Assembly: GCF_016863615.1 (NCBI RefSeq)
Contig: NZ_BOPF01000010.1
Coordinates: forward strand, 1 to 64,000
Source of the DNA: Virgisporangium aliadipatigenens
Lineage (GTDB): Bacteria; Actinomycetota; Actinomycetes; Mycobacteriales; Micromonosporaceae
Reading direction: 5' to 3'
Length of the DNA stretch: 64,000 nt
The notes beneath the pieces are model-generated. The model was not told where the DNA came from, did no database searches, and saw nothing but the letters and a program-made list of their open reading frames with translations. The position numbers were made by a program, and so were the translations under genes. Shown here one piece after another: positions 59,202 to 64,000 of this stretch (positions are counted from its first letter, which is position 1; every line of letters begins with the position of its first letter).

Positions 59202-60424
59202 ATGGAGACGATCTTGCGACGCGATTCAGGGGGTTCGCCCTGCCACCGGGGCTCGACACGACGAACGCCGTCGAGGCGGGGCGGCGTGCCGTGCGCCGGC
59301 GCCGGCTGGCGATCGCCGGTGCGGCGGCGGTGCTCGTGGTGGCCGCCACGGGCGTGGCCTACGCGGCCGTGATCCCCGCCCCCGAACGCCGACCGGCCGA
59401 TGCGCCGGAGGTGGTGCGGCTGGACATCACCCCCGGCGAGCCGCTCACCGGCTGCGTGCCGCGGGACCTGCCGATGCCGGGCGGGAAGCGCGGGGCGGTG
59501 CGGCAGGACGGTGCTACCGATCGGACCGGACGGTACGTGCTCGCCGGGGTGACCGGGACGGGTTTCGCCGACTCGAGTGCGGCGCCGGTACGGGTGCTGT
59601 GGCGGGACGACACGATCGCGGCGCAGCAGGACGGTGTGCAGTGGTTGACGGTGAACGCCGCGGGGATGATGGCCGGCCTCGAGACCTACTACGGCCACGA
59701 CCGGCGGGCGTTCCTGGCGCGTGACGGCTCGTGGTACGAGCTGATGAAGCCGGCGGGCTACGCGCTGGCGGTGCCGGCGGCGGTCAACGAACGCGGCGAC
59801 GTCTTCGGGACGCTGGTGCGCGAGGTCGATGCGGGCGACATGCTGACCCGCACCGGCTACCGGTTCCACGACACGCCCGCGCCGGCCGATCGCGACCTGG
59901 TCTACTGGTCGGCGGATGCCCGCGGCGAGCCGCGGATCCTGAGCGAACCCGGCGAGGCCGAGGCGATCGGCTTCGACGACCGGGGCAATCTGGTGGCGTC
60001 GGTGCGCACGGGGGCCGCCGATCACACGCCGTACGTCTGGTCCCCGGAGCTGACGAGCGGCGGTCCGTTGACCCTCCCGGCGGGGATCGGGGGCTTCCGG
60101 GCGACGTTCCTGCGGGGCGGCCTGCTGTACGGCCGGCTGGGTGAGCTGCCGGCCCGCTGGGACCTGCGGGCCAACCGGCTGGTGCGCATCGGCGACCGGG
60201 CGCGCGACGTGTTCGCCGCGAACGACGAGGGCTGGCTGGTGTACGAGGGGGCGGCCGGCCAGATGCTGCTCTCCCCGGACGGTGTCGAACATCCGCTCGC
60301 GGGCGACCCCGACGGGAGCGGGCGCCTCGCGGACCCGATCTGGATCGGCCCGGGGGGCCGGTCGTTCGTGGCCGGCCGGGCGGGCGTGGCTCCGAGCGTG
60401 CTGGCCCGCTGGACCTGCGGGTGA
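59198..60424 (+). CDS. Membrane-anchored propeller-like partner of ECF sigma factor
   Basis: The 408-residue product has a short cytoplasmic part (NGDDLATRFRGFALPPGLDT), a membrane segment (RLAIAGAAAVLVVAATGVAY), and a long outside domain of repeated strands with AVNERGDVFGTLVREVDAGD, AIGFDDRGNLVASVRTGAAD and VLARWTCG at the end, typical of a beta-propeller. It overlaps the sigma factor gene and is positioned like an anti-sigma factor, but no anti-sigma domain motif is visible. GTG 59198 has GGAAGGAG upstream. Confidence 0.78.
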   Translation: MNGDDLATRFRGFALPPGLDTTNAVEAGRRAVRRRRLAIAGAAAVLVVAATGVAYAAVIPAPERRPADAPEVVRLDITPGEPLTGCVPRDLPMPGGKRGAVRQDGATDRTGRYVLAGVTGTGFADSSAAPVRVLWRDDTIAAQQDGVQWLTVNAAGMMAGLETYYGHDRRAFLARDGSWYELMKPAGYALAVPAAVNERGDVFGTLVREVDAGDMLTRTGYRFHDTPAPADRDLVYWSADARGEPRILSEPGEAEAIGFDDRGNLVASVRTGAADHTPYVWSPELTSGGPLTLPAGIGGFRATFLRGGLLYGRLGELPARWDLRANRLVRIGDRARDVFAANDEGWLVYEGAAGQMLLSPDGVEHPLAGDPDGSGRLADPIWIGPGGRSFVAGRAGVAPSVLARWTCG

Positions 60425-60460
60425 CCGAATCTCCGCGTGCGGCCGCCCACCGAGGGTAAC

Positions 60461-61438
60461 GTGAAGTGTCTGTCTCATTACTCTTGGTGGGGGCCGCGCG
60501 TGGGGAGCGTTTCGGTGGTGGTGTGCACCCACACCGACCGGCGGCTCGGGCTGCTCCGTGAGTGCGTCGACAGCCTGTTCGCGGCCGAACCGGCGCCGCA
60601 CGAGGTGATCGTGGTCGTCGACGACAACCCCGGCCTGCTGGCCCGCCTCCCGGCACTGCTGCCCGCCGACACGAAGCTGCTCGCCAGCACCGGCAAGGGC
60701 GTCTCCGCCGCCCGCAACACCGGGGTCGAGCACGCCTCCGGGGAACTGGTGGCGTTCATCGACGACGACGCCGTGGCCGACCCGAAGTGGCTCGCCGAGA
60801 TCGCCCGGCCCTTCGAGAAACCGGACACCGTGGCCGCCGGGGGACGGATCGTGCCGCGCTGGGAGGCCGGCAACCCGCGCCTGCCCGACGAGCTGTTCTG
60901 GGTGGTGGGCTGCACGTACGCCGGCCATCCGACGACGCCGCAGCCGGTGACCCGGCCGATCGCGTGCAACATGGCCGCCCGGCGGGACGCGCTGCGGGCG
61001 GTCGGCGGCTTCCCGCACGACTTCGGGCCGAGCGGCCCCAGCGCGAAGAACCACTCCAACGAGGAGATCGCGCTCGCCGTGGCGCTGCGGCGACGGTTCG
61101 GGCCGGAGAGCATCTGGTACGCGCCGGACGCGCTGGTGCACCACTTCGTGCCGGCGTCCCGCGTGGGCTGGCGGTACCTGTGGACCCGTTGCGTCGCCGA
61201 GGGCATCAGCAAGGCGGACGTGCACGTGCGGTACGGGCCGGCGGCGATGGGGTTCGACCAGTCGTACGCGCGCCACACGCTCATCCCCGCCATCGTGCGC
61301 TACGCCCGGCAGGGTGTGGTGAAACGGGACCGGGCCGCCGGTGTGCGCGCGCTCGTGGGCGCCGGGGGACTGCTCGTCACGGCGGGGGCGTACGGCGGGC
61401 GCTTCGTCGCCAGCGGGCTGCGGCCCGCGTCCACATGA
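60461..61438 (+). CDS. GT2-family glycosyltransferase (2)
   Basis: The 325-residue GT-A transferase has VSVVVCTHTDRRLGLLRECV, VIVVVDDNPGLLARLPALL, STGKGVSAARNTGVEHASGE, the DxD region VAFIDDDAVADPKWLAEIAR, and the acceptor-side RRDALRAVGGFPHDFGPSGP with NEEIALAVALRRRFG. GTG 60461 is supported by GAGGG 4 bases upstream. It starts a run of coupled genes: its stop overlaps the next start by 4 bases. These enzymes build a surface polysaccharide or glycolipid of unknown structure. Confidence 0.9.
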   Translation: MKCLSHYSWWGPRVGSVSVVVCTHTDRRLGLLRECVDSLFAAEPAPHEVIVVVDDNPGLLARLPALLPADTKLLASTGKGVSAARNTGVEHASGELVAFIDDDAVADPKWLAEIARPFEKPDTVAAGGRIVPRWEAGNPRLPDELFWVVGCTYAGHPTTPQPVTRPIACNMAARRDALRAVGGFPHDFGPSGPSAKNHSNEEIALAVALRRRFGPESIWYAPDALVHHFVPASRVGWRYLWTRCVAEGISKADVHVRYGPAAMGFDQSYARHTLIPAIVRYARQGVVKRDRAAGVRALVGAGGLLVTAGAYGGRFVASGLRPAST

Positions 61439-62463
61439 GACTGCTGCTCGTGACCCGCGGGTTCCCGCCGCGGGTGGGTGGGGTGGAGACGCTGTGCCGG
61501 CAACTCGCCCACGGGTTCGCCGCGCGCGGGACGGACGTGACGGTGCTGACGTTCGGGGGAAGGGCGCCGCGCAGCGTCGAGCGCGGGCCGTTCCGGGTGC
61601 TGCGGGTGCCGAGCCGCGGGGACGCGTTCGAGTGGTCGCCGGACCTCGTGCGGGTGCTGCGCGGGCTGCGCGCCGACGTGTGCCACGTGCACAACCTGCA
61701 CTCCACGGTCGCGGCCGGCGTGTGGGCGAGCCGGACCCGGCCGTACGTGCTGACCTGTCACTACCACGGCGCCGGGCACACGCCGGCGGCGCGCCTGCTG
61801 CATCCGGCGTACCGGCGCCTGGGCAGGCACATCGTGCGCGGGGCGGCCGCGGTCACGGCCGTGTCGGCGAGCGAGGCCGCACTGGTGGACCGCCACTTCG
61901 GGATCGCGCCCGAGGTGATCCCCAACGGCGTGGAGCCCGTGCCGGCCGCGCCGCCCACGCAGGACAAGACCCTGGTGGTCGTCAGCCGGCTGGTCGGCTA
62001 CAAGCGGGTGGACGCCGTGCTGCGGGCCCTTGCCGAGCTGCCCGGGTACACGCTGCGGGTGATCGGTGACGGTCCACAGTGGAACGATCTGCGCCGCCTC
62101 GCCGACCGGCTGGCCGTCGCCGACCGGATCCGTTGGGAGCAGGGGCTTTCCGACGCGGCCGTGCGGGAGGCCGTCGGCGCGGCGGCGGTGCACGTCAACC
62201 TGTCGAGCGCGGAGGCGTTCTCCTACACGGTTCTGGAGGCGCTCGCGGCCGGGACGCCCGTGGTCACCAGTGGGGACACGGCGCTGTCCGCGTGGGCGCG
62301 CCGCTTTCCCGACGCGGTACGCACCGCGGACCCGTCGCGCCCCGCCGAGGTCGCCGCCGCGATCCAGGGCGTTTCGGGGGAACGGGTCCAGGTCGACCTC
62401 GGCGAGTATGCGCTCACCGCGGTCCTCGACCGGTACCAGAGGGTCTACGAGCGGCTGGCATGA
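61435..62463 (+). CDS. GT4-family glycosyltransferase (1)
   Basis: The 342-residue GT-B enzyme has the N-terminal LLLVTRGFPPRVGGVETLCR, ADVCHVHNLHSTVAAGVW, and the C-terminal donor site: TLVVVSRLVGYKRVDAVLRA (Arg/Lys), EAFSYTVLEALAAGTPVVTS (the E-x7-E signature) and a final helix. It is retaining and would use a nucleotide sugar. Both ends overlap neighbours by 4 bases (ATGA), showing a single coupled operon. Confidence 0.92.
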   Translation: MRLLLVTRGFPPRVGGVETLCRQLAHGFAARGTDVTVLTFGGRAPRSVERGPFRVLRVPSRGDAFEWSPDLVRVLRGLRADVCHVHNLHSTVAAGVWASRTRPYVLTCHYHGAGHTPAARLLHPAYRRLGRHIVRGAAAVTAVSASEAALVDRHFGIAPEVIPNGVEPVPAAPPTQDKTLVVVSRLVGYKRVDAVLRALAELPGYTLRVIGDGPQWNDLRRLADRLAVADRIRWEQGLSDAAVREAVGAAAVHVNLSSAEAFSYTVLEALAAGTPVVTSGDTALSAWARRFPDAVRTADPSRPAEVAAAIQGVSGERVQVDLGEYALTAVLDRYQRVYERLA

Positions 62464-63629
62464 GGATCCTGCTCGTGTCGGACTTCTACCCACCGGCCCC
62501 CGGTGGGCTGGAGGCACACGTGCGCCGCCTCGGCCACGAACTGCACCGGCGCGGCCACGACGTGACCGTGGTCGCCGGCGGCGGCCTCCCCGACACACCG
62601 TCCACTGTGGACGATGGCGTGCGCGTGCACCGCATCCCCGGCGGGCTGCGACGCCTTCCCGGCGCCTACGGCAAGCACGGGCGCGCGTTCCACCCGCCGT
62701 GGGCGGATCCCGCGTTCCGGCGGGTGCTGGAGGGCATCATCGGGTCGACCGAACCGGACGTGGTGCACGCGCACGGGTGGTGCGAGTTCAGCGTCGTGGC
62801 GGCCGCCGGGGCCAGGCCGGTCGTCGTGACGTTGCACGACTACGGGCTGCGCTGCCCGAAGAAGAACCTCCTGCGCGGCGGGGAGGAGTGCCGCGAGGGC
62901 CGGGGCCTGCGCTGCCTCACCTGCCAGGGCCCCGAACAGGGCATCGTGAAGCGGGGCGTGCTCAGCGCCGCGCTCGGCTACACCGTGCCGCGCTTCACCG
63001 GCCGGGTGACCCGCTTCCTCGCCGTCTCCGAACACGTGGCCCGCCGGCACCGCGAGACGCGCGGCATCTCGGTGCAGGTGATCCCGAACTTCCTCGACCT
63101 GCCCGAGGGCGCGTGGAGCCCGCCGGGGGAGGGGCTGCTCTTCGTCGGCCCGGGCGACCGGCACAAGGGCCTTCCGGTGCTGCTGGACGCGGTGCGCCGG
63201 ATGCCCCCGGATCTGGCCCGGCTGCACGTGGTCGGCACGGCGGGGCCGCCGGGCGGGGTCTCCGGGGTCGCGTTCGCCGGCCGCCTCAGCGGCGAACCCC
63301 TGTGGCGCCGCTACCGGGAGTCGGCCGTGGTGGTGGCCCCGCCGATCTGGCCGGACCCGTGCCCGACGGTGGTGCTGGAGGCGATGGCGGCCGGCCGTCC
63401 CGTGCTCGGCACCCGCATCGGTGGCATGCCGGATCTGGTCATCGACGGCGTCACCGGCACGCTCGTGCCGCCGGGCGACCCGGCCGCACTGGCGAACGCC
63501 GCCATCTCGCTGCTGAGCGACCCCGAGCGGGTGGCGTTGATGTCACACGCCGCGTACGCGCGCTCCCGGGACTTCGCGACGTCCACTGTGGTCGATCGCA
63601 TCGAGTCGGTCTACGTGGACGCGCTATGA
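62460..63629 (+). CDS. GT4-family glycosyltransferase (2)
   Basis: The 389-residue GT-B enzyme has LLVSDFYPPAPGGLEAHVRR, PDVVHAHGWCEFSVVAAAGA, and a cysteine-rich insert after LHDYGLRCPKKNLLRGGEEC (CREGRGLRCLTCQG) that is common in one GT4 group and may bind a metal. The donor site shows LLFVGPGDRHKGLPVLLDAV and PDPCPTVVLEAMAAGRPVLG. It overlaps both neighbours by 4 bases. The gene contains one exact and one near copy of the TCCACWGTGGA palindrome. Confidence 0.92.
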   Translation: MRILLVSDFYPPAPGGLEAHVRRLGHELHRRGHDVTVVAGGGLPDTPSTVDDGVRVHRIPGGLRRLPGAYGKHGRAFHPPWADPAFRRVLEGIIGSTEPDVVHAHGWCEFSVVAAAGARPVVVTLHDYGLRCPKKNLLRGGEECREGRGLRCLTCQGPEQGIVKRGVLSAALGYTVPRFTGRVTRFLAVSEHVARRHRETRGISVQVIPNFLDLPEGAWSPPGEGLLFVGPGDRHKGLPVLLDAVRRMPPDLARLHVVGTAGPPGGVSGVAFAGRLSGEPLWRRYRESAVVVAPPIWPDPCPTVVLEAMAAGRPVLGTRIGGMPDLVIDGVTGTLVPPGDPAALANAAISLLSDPERVALMSHAAYARSRDFATSTVVDRIESVYVDAL

Positions 63630-64000
63630 AACTCGCCTCGGTATGTGTCGGGTTCCCGTTGGCGGGGCTGCTGTTCGTGGCCGCGTACCACCGCGCCGAA
63701 CGGGACGCCGGCTGGGAGCACGAGCTGTACTGGGGCGGCGTGGCGCTGGCCGTCGCGACGGCCGGTGCGGCGTTCGCGCTGTCGACGGACCGCCGTCGGG
63801 CGGGTGCGTGGCTGACCGTGGTGCTGGCGGTGCTGCTGTCGCTGCCGAAGTTCCTGCGCGCGCCCGCGTACTTCAACTTCTACGACGAGCAGGCGCACGT
63901 GCGCGCGGCGCAGGCGTTGCTGGACGGCCTGCCGCTGTTCGCGGAGAACCCGCTCAACCGCGTGGTGGCGGACTATCCGGGCCTGCACGCCGCGACGGCC
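63626..64000 (+). CDS. Membrane glycosyltransferase-like protein (partial, 3' cut)
   Basis: The first 125 residues show at least three membrane segments (VCVGFPLAGLLFVAAYHRAE, GGVALAVATAGAAFALST, WLTVVLAVLLSLPKFL) and an outside loop YFNFYDEQAHVRAAQALLDG, whose acidic DE and nearby His resemble the first-loop motif of GT-C transferases. The gene is cut by the window edge. It overlaps the GT4 gene by 4 bases and continues the polysaccharide operon. Confidence 0.75.
   Translation, partial: MKLASVCVGFPLAGLLFVAAYHRAERDAGWEHELYWGGVALAVATAGAAFALSTDRRRAGAWLTVVLAVLLSLPKFLRAPAYFNFYDEQAHVRAAQALLDGLPLFAENPLNRVVADYPGLHAATA

Noticed and set aside
1-64000. CRISPR arrays, rRNA genes, insertion sequences, prophage
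   Set aside because: No regularly spaced direct repeats, rRNA-like sequence, transposase or phage structural gene was seen in the window.

Overview
The window is very GC-rich throughout. Its coding style (GTG starts, strong G/C in third codon positions), the two SigE-type ECF sigma factors, the conservon-like kinase/roadblock pair, the XRE-NB-ARC-TPR regulator, the 5-oxoprolinase genes pxpBCA and the secreted CBM2/ricin-type polysaccharide enzymes point to a soil actinomycete. Micromonosporaceae or a close relative is my best guess, but no rRNA or marker gene in the window fixes the genus. The left edge cuts into an intergenic repeat and the right edge cuts a membrane protein gene.

Layout. 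0-8.5 kb: a MmpS-like exported protein, an SRPBCC protein, an XRE/MmyB-type regulator, a Sfp-type phosphopantetheinyl transferase behind a DctA carrier, a P-loop kinase/F420-type oxidoreductase fusion, and a TetR/acyl-CoA dehydrogenase pair with a clear palindromic operator. 8.5-15.8 kb: a minus-strand TAXI-TRAP transporter locus in which a fused permease and two solute receptors enclose a conservon-like histidine kinase and roadblock protein. 16-22.6 kb: an orphan Rossmann-like protein, a receptor kinase with a CBM2-like sensor domain, a LuxR-type regulator and an XRE-NB-ARC-TPR regulator. 22.7-25.9 kb: lignocellulose genes (AA10 LPMO, CE3-like esterase). 25.9-29 kb: a DUF1445 protein divergent from pxpBCA. 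29.3-34.5 kb: Tex, a PfpI-like protein, a HAD hydrolase and a PP2C/SpoIIE phosphatase.

34.5-35.2 kb holds what I consider the most interesting locus: a promoter-like sequence, a 14-codon leader ORF encoding MWQHHGSYAGRRSD, mutually exclusive antiterminator and terminator helices, and then four divergent tRNA genes for Trp, Ser, His and Tyr. The leader peptide contains Trp, His-His, Ser and Tyr. This looks like a ribosome-mediated attenuator controlling a tRNA operon, which I do not recognise as a described arrangement.

35-52 kb: a DUF4239-like membrane protein, a secreted propeller-like protein, an ATP-grasp protein, an APH-type kinase, AraC/VOC genes, a small cluster of PhyH dioxygenase, twitch-type radical SAM and glycosyltransferase/deacetylase fusion, a flavodoxin/ArsR pair, an ECF sigma/membrane protein pair, a TerD fusion with a convergent discoidin-like protein, a second PhyH protein and LhgO. 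52.4-64 kb: a GH62 arabinofuranosidase with a LacI-type operator, a GT2 gene behind a structured leader, a large secreted Ig/TIG surface protein ended by a strong terminator, a second ECF sigma operon, and a translationally coupled chain of glycosyltransferases running off the right edge.

Two dispersed signals cross gene boundaries: an intergenic hairpin repeat family (near 1, 6.5, 29.1 and 37.3 kb) and a recurrent palindrome, GTCCACAGTGGAC, found in both coding and non-coding DNA.
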